Source: Zarea fungicola
Lineage: Eukaryota > Ascomycota > Sordariomycetes > Hypocreales > Cordycipitaceae
Direction: 5' to 3'
DNA length: 64,000 nt
Assembly (NCBI GenBank): GCA_900169235.1
Contig: FWCC01000135.1
Span: forward strand, 1-64,000
Part shown: in pieces, positions 53,058-63,041 of the stretch
Numbering within the stretch: position 1 is the first letter of the stretch
Layout: each line of letters starts with the position of its first letter
Translations under genes and position numbers: made by a program
The notes under the pieces: model-generated
Seen by the model: only the letters and a program-made list of their open reading frames with translations
What the model was told of the DNA's origin: nothing
Database searches by the model: none

Positions 53058-54052
53058 ATGAAAACAACATTCGAAAACAGACAGCGCAATGCCGTAATCC
53101 GCGTTGCCTTCTACCATCGTTTCGATTTCGAAGTCGCTCTGATTCAGCCATCCTCAAGCAATCATGCCTCGATTCGTTTGTCTCTTGCCGATCCTTTCCC
53201 TGCATCTGCTCGCGCACGAATTAGCATTTTAGAATGTCTTCCTATCGAGATGTACGGTCTTGCTTCAATTTGCGACAGACGAACCGACGGCTCCGAGAGA
53301 TTGTTTCCAGCTTGTATGAATATCGCATCCTAGTCAAGCACGGGATGGAAAGCCTTTGCGCTATTCTCCGAACAGGCATTTATCCCCACGTCAGGATATC
53401 TGATCTCTACCGGGCACTTTGTACTCGCCGATGCGACGTTTGTTGTGGCGAATTTGGCGGTTTCTTGTTTCTGCCATCTGCTACCCGCTGCTGTTACAAC
53501 TGCATCGTGGCATCAAATCAGCTGCGCGTAATCTCAGTTGCAGCTCTTGTCAAAGGTGCTGGTATCTCCCGCCACAAGTTTCGTGATCTCTTGCCGGTAT
53601 TGCGCACTTTGCCCGGATCATACACGATGGAGCAGAGAACGAGAAAGTCTAGAATTTCATTGGTGTCATATCAACACGCCCTTGGCGCGTTACGTAGGCT
53701 TGGCCTGTCTACTGAAACGGCAGCATCTGTCTTGTCCGGTATCAGCGAGACTCCGATGGGGAGGCTCATGACTTCAATACCGCTGCCAATATTTGATCCG
53801 ATAACAACTGAGACTCAACGTGGTGTTTGTTGCAAGGGCTGTCAAATTGCAGTCGAGGAGGAAGTGGATGATTGGCCTGCAGAATTGTACAGACGTCGCG
53901 ATCAGGTTTATTCGGAGGAAGGTTACATGAGCCATTTCCCAAACTGCCCGCAGTCTATGAGCCTGTGGAATAGTAGCAAAGAAGGGACTGTCAGCGTTGA
54001 TGAACCCGAGTTTACACGGAGATGTGGGCTCTGGTATCATTTACGGAAGTAA
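53058..54052 (+). pseudogene. F-box family protein, damaged F-box
   Basis: The main frame (53234-54052) reads F-N-L-R-Q-T-N-R-R-L-R-E, then C-D-V-C-C-G-E-F-G-G-F-L-F-L-P-S-A-T-R-C-C-Y-N-C, and a C-terminal C-C-K-G-C and F-P-N-C block, which is a common fungal F-box family. The start of the F-box (A-R-I-S-I-L-E-C-L-P-I-E) is in another frame just upstream (to about 53253). The roughly 20 residues that normally join the two are mostly missing, so the F-box carries a deletion with a frameshift. A shortened protein from the ATG at 53234 is possible, but it would lack a working F-box. Confidence 0.7.
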
Positions 54053-54753
54053 AATGATGAACATTGTTTCCCTCTCGAATACAAACATAATGAGATACTC
54101 CGACCTCGGGCCAATCCAGCCGTTCATCGCAGATTTGCACACAAATAAATCGGATCTAAATGAAATTAATCAAATCGCTTTAATCACTATCTGCTACAAA
54201 CATGTTCAGGCCTATCTATGGTTGAATAACCGGCTTTGTTCCTGAAGACACTTTTCCACACAACTCAGCTGGCTTGCCTCTGCTATAAATTGTTTTTATT
54301 TTGATATTCGTGCGTTTCTCTAGCTGTTCTGGGTCTCTTCCTTCCTTTCTTTCTTTTCTCTTTTGTTCTGTTTTCCCCCCTTTTTCCCCTTTTTCCCTGA
54401 TTCAATTGTGTCATGCATACACAGCATTGAAGGATTTTGGTGCAAGCATTCCGCTCAATTGGTTGGCTGGCTACGCGCTCAGCCGCACATGGCTGGCTGG
54501 GCAGCAATAGGCAGGTGGTTTTTTCGAAGCTCATGCAGCGCTCTCAACTCCTAACTGCATCTCATCCCTTTTGACTATTATTCTGGGAGAACTCTGGCGC
54601 CAAATAATATAAAAAGCGCATATCATATCTACTCTATTCCAATGCTACAGGGGTCATATCTGCAAGACTGGGACTCTTGAGTGGCGACACCCCGCACAAA
54701 ACCTCCGAATACCACCTAAATCGATACACCCACTCTTCCGGGCAGAAGGGGCA
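54053..54753. other. promoter region of the NACHT gene with a pyrimidine tract
   Basis: About 700 bases. A polypyrimidine tract lies at about 54335-54400 and a possible TATA box (ATAAAAAG) near 54609. Nothing else recognised. Confidence 0.5.
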
Positions 54754-57700
54754 ATGAGTTCAGCACTCCCAGTGGCCGGCGGCTCTCAGAATGAACGCCC
54801 CGGACCTTTTGCTCCAGAATTCTCCCGACAAGCAAGGGGCAGTAGACTCTGTCAAGTCTATCCTCCTCCTGGGAGCGATGTTGAGACAGAATTCGACATC
54901 ATTGCCATCCATGGCCTCGACACAAAGTCGCCGGACATGTGGATATGGAAATCCGGTGAATTAAGCGTTAACTGGCTTCAGGACTCCCACATGCTGCCCG
55001 AACGGTTTCCAAAGGCCCGAATCTTCACCTGTGACTGGCCGGCGGAGCTGTGGGAGGATCCAAACTTTGTCCAAAAGACATTCGTTGAGCTCGCTCGGCA
55101 CCTGCTCGCTGCCATTAAAAGCCGGCCTACCGTGGCAAATGACCCGGATAGAAAAATTGTCTTTATTGCGTCGTGCCTCGGCGGCATCATCTTGATGAAA
55201 GCCCTCGTGATGGCTGACAACGAGTATCTCTCTGTAAAGCAAGCGACAGGCGGCATCGTCTTTCTTGCCACGCCGTTCCAGGGTTCTTCATTCCAAGATG
55301 TGGCCAAGTGGGCCGAACCGGGTCTCAAGACTTGGGCTTTGCTGAAGAATAAAAAGGTGTCTAATCTGCTCCAATATGCGATATCAAATGACGATGTGGA
55401 TGAGCTTGTTCGCAGCTTTACGGGTTTCTATGGACTTAACAATGTCTCCAGAAATGTTGCTACTTTCTACGAGACCAAAACATCGAGTCTCCCACGCAAA
55501 TTATTCTCGCGTCTCCCGGCCTCGATGTCTCAACAGAAACTGGTGAGAGCCATCTAAGTGCTTTTTAACTGCTACACACTACTCAAAACGTAGATAATAG
55601 AAGCTAATATTCACTGGCTAGCTGGTCAATCAGCGTTCTGCCACCCTACAAATGGTCCAACATCCACTCTCTATTGATGAATCTCACGTCCGAATGAACA
55701 AGTTTCGTGGGTCCGACGACCCGGGGTACATTTCTGTTACTGGACGACTAGAGATTATCTTACGCAGCATTCTCGAGGACTCTCCACTCCAGAACGCGGA
55801 TAATTTGTTATGCAGGGATCGTTATTCTTTGAAAAATCTCGCAATTGAGCGACTTTCGGGCGACTCGCTTCCCATGAAGCACTGCTATATCAATCTAACC
55901 ATTATAGAGCAGCTTAGCGACAAGGCAAATCAATCAAAAGAGGGAGAAGAGGGAGAAGAGGCACAAAACCTTTCAGAGTTCTCGCTGCTTCGCCGATTAA
56001 AGGTTCAGATGTCGGCCGGGGACACTCACGTCCCTTTGCCGAACCTATTTGAATCCCGCAAGACACTCGACGGCCAGACAAGACCACCAAAACGAATCCT
56101 GATCCGTGGGCGCGCAGGCGTGGGTAAGACTACTCTATGCAAAAAGATTGTGTATGAATTTACCCAAAAAGGAATGTGGCGGGACTTATTCCGTCGCGTG
56201 CTTTGGCTGCCGTTACGGAACCTGAAAGGCAGGGGCCAGAGGGGCGGATACACCTTCGAAAATTTATTTGTTGACGAGTATTTTCCTCACCATCCGGAAC
56301 GCAACACACTTGCCAACGCATTGTGGGGTGCCATACACGATGGCAAGACACTGTTTATTCTCGATGGCCTGGACGAAGTGTCACGAGACTTGCATGATGG
56401 CATGCTCCAATTTCTAACCGTGCTTTTAAATCAGCACAATGTCATTATCACTTCCCGTCCAAATGCAGCACACCTGATTGAGTTGGATTCTGTTGATCTT
56501 GAGTTGGAAACCATTGGGTTCTACCCTACTCAAGTCACGGCATATATCACAAATGCGTATACCAACCGAGAAACAGACCAATGCGACCTGGAAACGGTTG
56601 GTGAAATTGAGAGGTTTCTCGAAAGTCATCCAATTATGCAAGGTCTGATGAGAATTCCAATCCAGCTGGATGCACTCTGCTACACATGGAATGGATCCGG
56701 TGACAAAGCCGTGCCGGAGACCATGACAGCTGTTTACTCAGACATCGAGGATAGATTATGGAGAAAAGATGACGTCAATCTTGGCAACCATCCCCGGTCC
56801 CGAGTACAGGGCCTTCGCGAGGGTGAAATCCTTAAATATGTTGAAGATGAGCTTCGTCGTCTTGAAGTCCTCGCCTTCACTGGAATGCACAACGACGTCA
56901 TAGACTTTACCCCAAAGCAGCGCAACGCTATCTTTTCGAAGTTCGACTGGCATTACAACAGGCGCTTCTTTGACGAGATACTGGAACGTGTTTCTTTCCT
57001 CCGGGCATCAGACCCATCGCTAGACCATGACGACCAAAACTATCACTTTTTGCACCTAACTTTTCAAGAGTATTTTGCGGCAAAGTATTTCGTACGGCAA
57101 TGGGAAGCTAGGAAACCGCTGAAGTGTCTTGAATTTGAGAAGGAAAATATAAACGACATCGAACCAGTTGCTTTTCTTCAAAAGCAAAAGTACAGTGCAC
57201 GTTACGATATCGTGTGGCGCTTTGTAGCCGGCTTGCTCAACGCCACAGAGACGCTCCGCTTCTTCGAGACGATTGAAGACGAGCCGCGTGACCTCTTGGG
57301 GCCTACACACGAACGGTTAGTAATGCACTGCTTGAGTGAGGTTAGCTCTTCAAGAGACTTGCCGATTCGATCAAAACTAGAAGCAAGGCTATCACACTGG
57401 CTTCTCCTTGAATATCGCTTAACAGGATCATTACTCTTGGCGAGAGAACTAGAGTGCCCTAAAAAAGCGCTGCTGATGGCCCTGAAGACAGATTCTCGCT
57501 ATGGAACAGATGAACTGGTGAAAAGGCTCCAGCGGTCTGGTAGACACCTATCCGAGGCGGTTGTGTCAGCCTTGACAGTACTGCTCAGAGACGATGACTA
57601 CCTTGTGAGGGCTTCTGCTGCCAACGCCTTAAAAGACCAATCGAACCTACCAGAGGAAACATTTGACGCGCTTGCAGTGATAATTAGGGATGAGGACGAG

Positions 57701-59800
57701 TACACGGTGTCTTATGCTACCATTGCCTTACGGAGACAACCAAGCCTACCACAGTCGACGGTTGATATACTCACAGCGCTGCTCAGCGGTACGGAACCAC
57801 ACGTGCAATCTAGAGCTGCCTGTGCTTTGGGGGGGCAATTGAATCTACTAGAGCCAACTACTGCGGCGCTAGCGGCCATACTTTGGACAGGGGATAGTTT
57901 TGTACATGCTTCTGCCGCCACGACCTTAAGTGTCCAATCAAGCCTGCCAAAGTCAATAACTGGCAGGTTACAATCGCGACTTGAGTCTCCATACTGGTTC
58001 ACGCGATCTTGCGCTGCTGTAGCCCTGGGAACTCGATCGAATCTACCAAAGACAACGATTGCTGCACTGGCAGAGGTAATTTTCTACAAGAACTGGTCTG
58101 ACCATGTTCGGGAAGAACGGCGCTCGTCTGCAGCGAGTCTACCAGAGACGACAATCATGGCACTGGCGTCTTTAATCACCGACAGCGATAACGAAATCAA
58201 GTCGGGCGCTCAACGTGTCTTGATGGACCAGTCGAGCATACCAGAGGCGGCTGTTACTATGCTGGTAACTATGCTAACAGACAAAGAGGAAAGTACACGG
58301 AGGATGGCAAATGACATCTTGACGGGCCTTCCCAACTTACCAGAGGCGGCGTTTTCTTTGCTCGTAGCCATGCTAAAAGACGAGAAAATTTCCACAAGGG
58401 TTTTGGCCACTCGACAGCTACGGCCCAACGCAAGCAAATCAAAGTTGCCTGAGCAGGTGGTTATAGCACTGGTACCAATGCTTAAAGACGAGGAAACAGT
58501 GGTAAATTTCAAGGCAGCTACAGCCCTACGTTCCCAGTCAGATCTGCCACGGGAAGCGGTTACTGCGCTTTTATCGATGATAAAAGACAAGGATATAAAT
58601 ACGCGGTCTTGGGCCACGGTAGCTCTACAAGGTCAACCGAACCAATCGCAGGCGATTAAAGCGCTAGTGGTGTTACTCAGGGAGAAGGAATCGCTCGCAC
58701 GATCCTGCGCCTTTGTGGCCGTAGAAGAGCATACGAACCTACCAATGGAAGTCATTGAGGAACTGGTGGCGCTGCTGAAATTCAAAGACGCAAAGCGGCA
58801 GTTTAGTGCCGCCAAGGCCTTAAGTTCCCAGTCAAACTTACCAAAGGCAGTTGTTACTACGCTTGCGGCCATGTTAAAAGAATCGGATAGAGATGTATGT
58901 GGTTGGGCCGCTCTAGCCTTGCAAAGCCAACCGGACCTACGAGAGGCAATAACTATACCACTAATATTGGCACTGGAGGTTAAAGACGAGAACAAGCGGT
59001 ATCTTGCAATGAATGTCTTACGCAGGCAACAAAACCTGCCGGACGAGGCAGTTTATTTGCTTCTAAGTATGTTTGGCGACGAGCGCTTTCGTCAATATGA
59101 CGCTGCCGAGCTGGTAGGGGCCCAATCCCACCTACCAGAGGCAGCAGTTACCTCGCTTGTCACAATGCTTGGATATGAAGAAATGCATTACAACGCCGCC
59201 AACGCTTTAGGTGGTCAATCAAAGCTACCAGATGCAGCGGTCACCTCGCTTGTGGCCCTGCTCGGAGATGGGAAAATAAATGACATGGCCGCCAAGGCTT
59301 TGCGAGGCCAATCGCAGCTGCCAGATGCAGCGGTCACCGCTCTTATTGCGATGTTCAGGAAGAAGGACAGATACCAAAACGAAGCTGCCAATACCTTGGA
59401 AGCCCAATCGAAACTATCAGACGCAGCAGCCATGGCACTTTTGGCGATACTGGAAGAAGATGGGGCCCTGCGCTCTCATGCCGCCGAATGCTTAGGCGAA
59501 CGTTCAATTTTACTAGACAAGGTTCTCGAGGCTATGGGGTTATTTCTGGAACCCGAAAGACAGGCTGAGTCTCCGAGCCGTACCGTGCGAAATCTTCAAC
59601 TCGTGGAACTTTTGTATGAGAGTCTATTACGCCGGAGTTTTAGGGAACAATTCAGTTGGTGTATTGATGAGAGCTCTCGGTTTTGCATAAACCAAAGCGA
59701 TGGGCGCCAGATATCTTGTTTCGATAGAGGCACGTTCCTAGCTGCCATCAGCAAAGGTCGCCAGCTGGAGACGGCCCATGGCCTTGACTTATGGAGATAG
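54754..59800 (+). CDS. NLR-type protein: hydrolase-like, NACHT, HEAT repeats
   Basis: Exons 54754-55542 and 55622-59800, with a 79-nt intron (GTGAGA...GCTAG, phase 0). The product is 1655 aa. Residues 40-250 are a serine-hydrolase-like domain (I-A-I-H-G-L; elbow I-A-S-C-L-G-G, with Cys141 where Ser is usual). A linker follows with L-V-N-Q-R-S-A-T-L and N-K-F-x-G. The NACHT NTPase has Walker A G-R-A-G-V-G-K-T-T at about 426 and Walker B L-F-I-L-D-G-L-D-E at about 507; F-L-H-L-T-F-Q-E-Y-F-A-A is near 738. Residues about 902-1576 hold about 20 HEAT-like repeats of 31-34 aa with an S-x-L-P-x-x-x-V-x-x-L signature. Such fungal NLRs mediate non-self recognition or heterokaryon incompatibility; the ligand and output of this one are unknown. 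No frame damage is seen. Confidence 0.88.
57538..59560 (+). repeat. about 20 coding HEAT-like repeats (about 99 bp each)
   Basis: Each unit encodes 31-34 residues with the motif Q-S-x-L-P, then A-L-x-x-x-L-x-D and A-A-x-A-L. Units near 59125-59400 (L-P-E/D-A-A-V-T-S/A-L) are the most alike. Overall divergence is moderate, not the near-identity seen in fast-evolving WD or ANK arrays. Confidence 0.85.
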
Positions 59801-60463
59801 TTTAGAGGGGGAGTGTACTTGGCAATAAATATTGGCGTACAGTATGGTACATATGGCATGGGAAGGGTGATAACATGCAGGTTCACCATCTTTTCTCTCG
59901 TTGTTAGCCTTGTAGGGATTGATAGCTCCAAGACAGCTGTGGAAAGGCGGCAGCCTATAATTCACACGGACCTTGGGCAGCTGCGCGTACCAGAGCAAGT
60001 ATTCAAGCAACGCCGAACAAGAGAATTATTGACACTCGCAAAAGCAGAACCAGCAGCTTAACAAGTGGCATGGCGACAAAGTTTAAAATTTTGGCAAAAG
60101 TGGTCTACTAATGCTCAGGAATAAAGAAGGATCAGTCAGAGTCGACAAATGAACAAGAATGCGCCAACCTCAGTATCAACTGCTGCCACACAGTGTTAAA
60201 TGTATAGCCATAAGATTTACACAAGCATGCAAAGTATAAAGGAATCCCATTGTAATAATACGCTTCAGTAAATCGAAACTCAATCTAATAGCTGACATGA
60301 AAGAATTGCGACCAATCTCACTGCTACTCCAATAGTTGTTGGAATGAGAGGACGTGGCGTCGTGCAACTCGGGTGCTAGGTAAACGGGCAGACCACAGAG
60401 ACTTGAAAACGTCTAGCAAAGGCCTGCCGTGGGCAGACATCGCTGGCATCCAGTGTGTACGTT
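59801..60463. other. intergenic between convergent genes, nothing recognised
   Basis: About 660 bases between the 3' ends of the NLR gene and the small spliced gene at 60464-60950. Confidence 0.5.
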
Positions 60464-60950
60464 CTAGGTCCCTGACATCTTGACATCGCCATCACCATCG
60501 GTAGGTGGGAAGGCAACTATATCATTCCCATTATGAATATTTAAAAGAGTGCGCAACTGATCCCCGCCGTTGACCGCCGTACTGTTATGAAGCCGACCAT
60601 AACGGTTGGCTTCCCTGCATTTAGAGTGTTAGCCAAGAAAATACACCCATGCCGGGGTCAATCAGGAACGCCAATCTGTACACTTACCGAAGCTTCAGGC
60701 AACGCTCCGAAATCTTCACATTTTCCAGCTTCTCATATATAAAACCCATTTGCTTCTGCAGGGAAATTTGACACACCAAAGCCTCTCCCCGAAGCGCTAG
60801 GGCCTCTAGTTGACAGAGTACGCGCAGTTCGCCTTCCATCATAATGGCCAGGCTATCAACTGCTGCATCGCTGAAAGTGGATGCCAGGTTCGCTAGCTGG
60901 TCCACTAGTTGGTCCACTAGTTGATGTATGTCTACCATGTTGTCTACCAT
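60464..60950 (-). CDS. small hypothetical protein, two exons
   Basis: Exons 60688-60950 and 60464-60614, with a 73-nt intron (GTAAGT...GGCTAACAC...ATGCAG) that splits an Arg codon. The product is 137 aa. It starts M-V-D-N-M-V-D, has a repeated L-V-D-Q-L-V-D-Q-L, and is mostly amphipathic helix (E-G-E-L-R-V-L-C-Q-L-E-A-L). At the splice it reads S-E-R-C-L-K-L-R-E-A-N-R, a continuous basic segment, and ends with N-I-H-N-G-N-D-I and an acidic tail. The perfect intron signals and the clean frame across the junction support it. I do not recognise the family; a coiled-coil-like or regulatory protein is a guess. Confidence 0.6.
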
Positions 60951-61483
60951 GTTGTCTACGTAGGTCTCGTCTGGATAAACACTCTCTCAGTCTTCAAAGA
61001 GCTACTTCCTTCAATGATAGTGTCTCCCTGAACAAGTAATCAAAGCACTTCACTTCTTTTCTAAAGAGATTTAGAAAAAAGTCTTGTCCGACCAGAGTCG
61101 CTTGGGAAAATCGCCGCATTATATACATGTAGTTTCCGAGCAGAAAGTGGATCGCCGCGCTTTTCTTGTAGTTCTTTTCCTCTTTAGCTCGAGCTTTTTT
61201 ATCGACTAACCGCATTCAGCCACTCTATTAATGAGTAGCAAATTTTGCCCTACGCGTTTTGAAAAACGTCCTACACGCTATACTGATTCTGTAATACTCA
61301 CTATAAAATTAGGTGGAGAAAGTATATAGTTGTTCTAAATTAAGTATAGCGTGTAGGGTATAATTCAAAATGCGCGGGGCAAAATTCGCCACTCCATTCA
61401 TCGACTAACCCGATTCATTACTACCTGTAGTTCAATGCACACCAGCAACGTGGTGGCCGTACGCACTCATGCCACATGCCACA
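60951..61483. other. intergenic with a MITE
   Basis: 5' flank of the small gene at 60464-60950 (an open minus frame 60994-61215 has no support), then the MITE at 61226-61402. Confidence 0.5.
61226..61402. mobile_element. MITE with terminal inverted repeats of about 52-60 bp
   Basis: The left arm (61233-61284) and right arm (61343-61394) are inverted repeats matching at 42 of 52 positions without gaps; both contain AATTTTGCC, TTTTGA and CCTACACGCTATACT. The spacer is only 58 bases. The similarity fades outward for about 8 more bases. A near-repeat ATCGACTAACC lies in both flanks (61201 and 61400). No transposase is encoded, so it is a non-autonomous element of unknown superfamily. Confidence 0.8.
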
Positions 61484-61867
61484 TCAACAAAGACTCTGGG
61501 AGACTTGCACCCAAAAGCTGGCTTCTGACACAAAGGAGCAAATTTTTGAACGCTGCAATATATGTATTAGTCATGCCGTAAATGTGTCAAGAAGAACAAA
61601 TGGATTGGATACAATTATGGTGCCACCATTGCAAATGCTATAACGGGGCACGTTGCCGCACGCTTCCATTTGAACAGCCATGGATGAAATCACCCATTCG
61701 CACCATTGATTGCTAGCTTTATTATTTTTAACAATCTTGCTCGTGCCATCTACGTCATTATAGACTGCACCATCTTCATTGACCACATGGATTGTTGTTA
61801 AAAAGAGGCTTCGGAAGGTGTCAACGTGTGTTTTTGGGCAGAAAGCCCAAGAGACTCCAAAATTGTA
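61484..61867 (-). other. candidate gene fragment (Cys-containing, no start found)
   Basis: A frame open from an acceptor-like TTTAG (61868-61872) reads N-F-G-V-S-W-A-F-C-P-K-T-H-V-D-T-F and later Q-W-C-E-W-V, M-E-A-C-G-N and S-I-C-N-G-G-T. It can be spliced over 61553-61612 (GTATCC...TGACTAATA...TTGCAG) to a short last exon ending Q-S-L-C and TGA at 61484. It totals about 107 codons. No upstream exon with an ATG or signal peptide was found. It may be the 3' part of a secreted-protein gene or a remnant. Confidence 0.35.
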
Positions 61868-62790
61868 CTAAAGCTGCTGCCGTTGAGAACAATTAAGCGT
61901 ATAGACGAAGCTAATGACTACACAGCGGACACGTGCGATTCTAAAATTCGAGATTTATTAGGGGAGGGGGTATAACAATGCATAACAACAACAAGGCAAT
62001 CGCAATCACAACCCCAGATGGAAGCTCTCCAGGTACCGAGAGGATCCAGGACTTCAGGCCCAGTACATTATATTTTGACGCACTTCAGCTCAATCGTTCG
62101 TGCCTCTTCAGACCAAAAAACGAGTGTGAAAAGAACAACAACCACAGCAGAGACGAATTGATCAGAACATATATCTCCAGATAGAATAACACATAATATC
62201 ATAAATAAACGAATTAATGCTCAAGCCCAATAAGCGAAAGTGAGCTGTCAAACTGTTTATACGTGGGTAGGCGCGTCGCTGGGCCGTGGTGGGGCTTACA
62301 TGCTTGTGAAGCAACGGTGGCGACATGCCATGTCCATTGCATTTATCCGCCCAGTGTGTGTAGAGTAATATTATCACGAAAATAGCTGAATCTCCATTTT
62401 AATCGATTTCTACACATTGATAGAAGCAAATGAGTGTCATACCCTCGAACAAGCTAGGAAAACAACGGCAGCAGTCCAGAAAGAAGCGTTTGCCAACCAC
62501 TTACCCTGGACCCTCTGAGGCAATGTAACGAGCATGGTTGGTCCTCCCACTCCTGTTATAAGAAGCAGTTGTTTCTGAATTAATGCTCTCTATAGTGTTA
62601 ATTTCTATATTTTTGCTAGAATTGGTGCAGCGGAACAAGGGATCGTTACAGCCAACATGGGAAAGTGCTGTCGCGCTCGCAGTGAGTGTCTATAATTGGC
62701 GTGCGGTAGCCTGAACGTGCGGGGACCACCGAGGTTGGGCTGAAGCTGTAAATAGAAGAATACCCACGCCTCTCACCATCGAAAATAATC
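61868..62790. other. intergenic, nothing recognised
   Basis: About 900 bases upstream of the tRNA gene. Short frames (61978-62184 and others) have no support. Confidence 0.45.
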
Positions 62791-62797
62791 GGTGAGA

Positions 62798-62809
62798 TGG
62801 CCGAGTTGG
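62798..62809 (+). promoter_or_regulatory. Pol III A box of the tRNA-Leu gene
   Basis: TGGCCGAGTTGG fits TRGYNNARNNGG exactly. It ends at the first base of the D-loop insertion, so the insertion leaves the box whole. Confidence 0.85.
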
Positions 62810-62865
62810 TAAGCAACCCTCAACAATCGTCGACTCATTCAACCAGTGTCTAACAACTTCAAAAG
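62809..62865 (+). other. spliceosomal-intron-like insertion in the tRNA D-loop
   Basis: Starts GTAAGC, contains GTCTAACAA (branch-site-like CTAAC at 62850-62854) and ends AAAAG, 11 bases after the branch C. Its 57-nt length lies in the 48-79-nt range of the protein-gene introns here. Excision at GT...AG rejoins GAGTTG to GTTATGGC, a regular D-loop with the conserved GG. The boundary may shift by one base because of a repeated G. Confidence 0.75.
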
Positions 62866-62922
62866 GTTATGGCGCCAGGTTAAGGTTACCTTAACATGTT
62901 TCCTGGTGGAGCAATCCTCGTG

Positions 62923-62933
62923 GGTTCAAATCC
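62923..62933 (+). promoter_or_regulatory. Pol III B box of the tRNA-Leu gene
   Basis: GGTTCAAATCC matches the B-box consensus GGTTCRANNCC. It lies about 113 bases after the A box, longer than in an uninterrupted tRNA but within the range tolerated by TFIIIC in general. Confidence 0.85.
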
Positions 62934-62950
62934 CACTCTCATCAGAGTTC

Positions 62951-62957
62951 TTTTTTT
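62951..62957 (+). terminator. Pol III terminator, T7
   Basis: Seven T residues start seven bases after the discriminator of the tRNA-Leu gene. Confidence 0.85.
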
Positions 62958-62988
62958 GGACGTTGAATCTGTCAAGTAAGATCAACCA

Positions 62989-63033
62989 GCCAGTATTAGT
63001 CTAGCGGTTGATACAGCGGGAAGGCTTTAATTG
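62989..63033 (+). other. tRNA-like 5' half followed by a T8 tract
   Basis: The segment reads like the 5' part of a tRNA, with a good A box (TAGTCTAGCGG at 62998-63008) and a D-arm-like GGTTGATAC, then an oligo-T tract at 63034-63041. No B box or acceptor 3' strand follows, so it is a fragment or a small Pol III-like unit. Confidence 0.3.
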
Positions 63034-63041
63034 TTTTTTTT

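Larger units (their letters stand above)
50948..53233. other. gene-poor region with a duplicated promoter segment
   Basis: About 2.3 kb. It starts with the tandem duplication 50969-51187. The remainder has only short unsupported frames and A-tracts at about 52344 and 52711. Confidence 0.5.
62791..62944 (+). tRNA. tRNA-Leu(AAG) with two interruptions
   Basis: The acceptor stem is GGTGAGA with TCTCATC (7 pairs, one G-U), with discriminator A at 62944. The D-stem is GCC/GGC (62800-62802 and 62871-62873), the anticodon stem CCAGG/CCTGG (62875-62879 and 62902-62906), and the T-arm GTGGG-TTCAAAT-CCCAC. A class II variable arm (GAG...CTC) fits Leu. The loop TTAAGG...T gives anticodon AAG. A canonical intron of 15 nt (62886-62900) follows position 37 and its CCTT pairs with the anticodon AAGG. 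A further 57-nt insertion (62809-62865) sits in the D-loop. Without both, the RNA is 82 nt, normal for tRNA-Leu. A T7 terminator follows. Confidence 0.85.
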
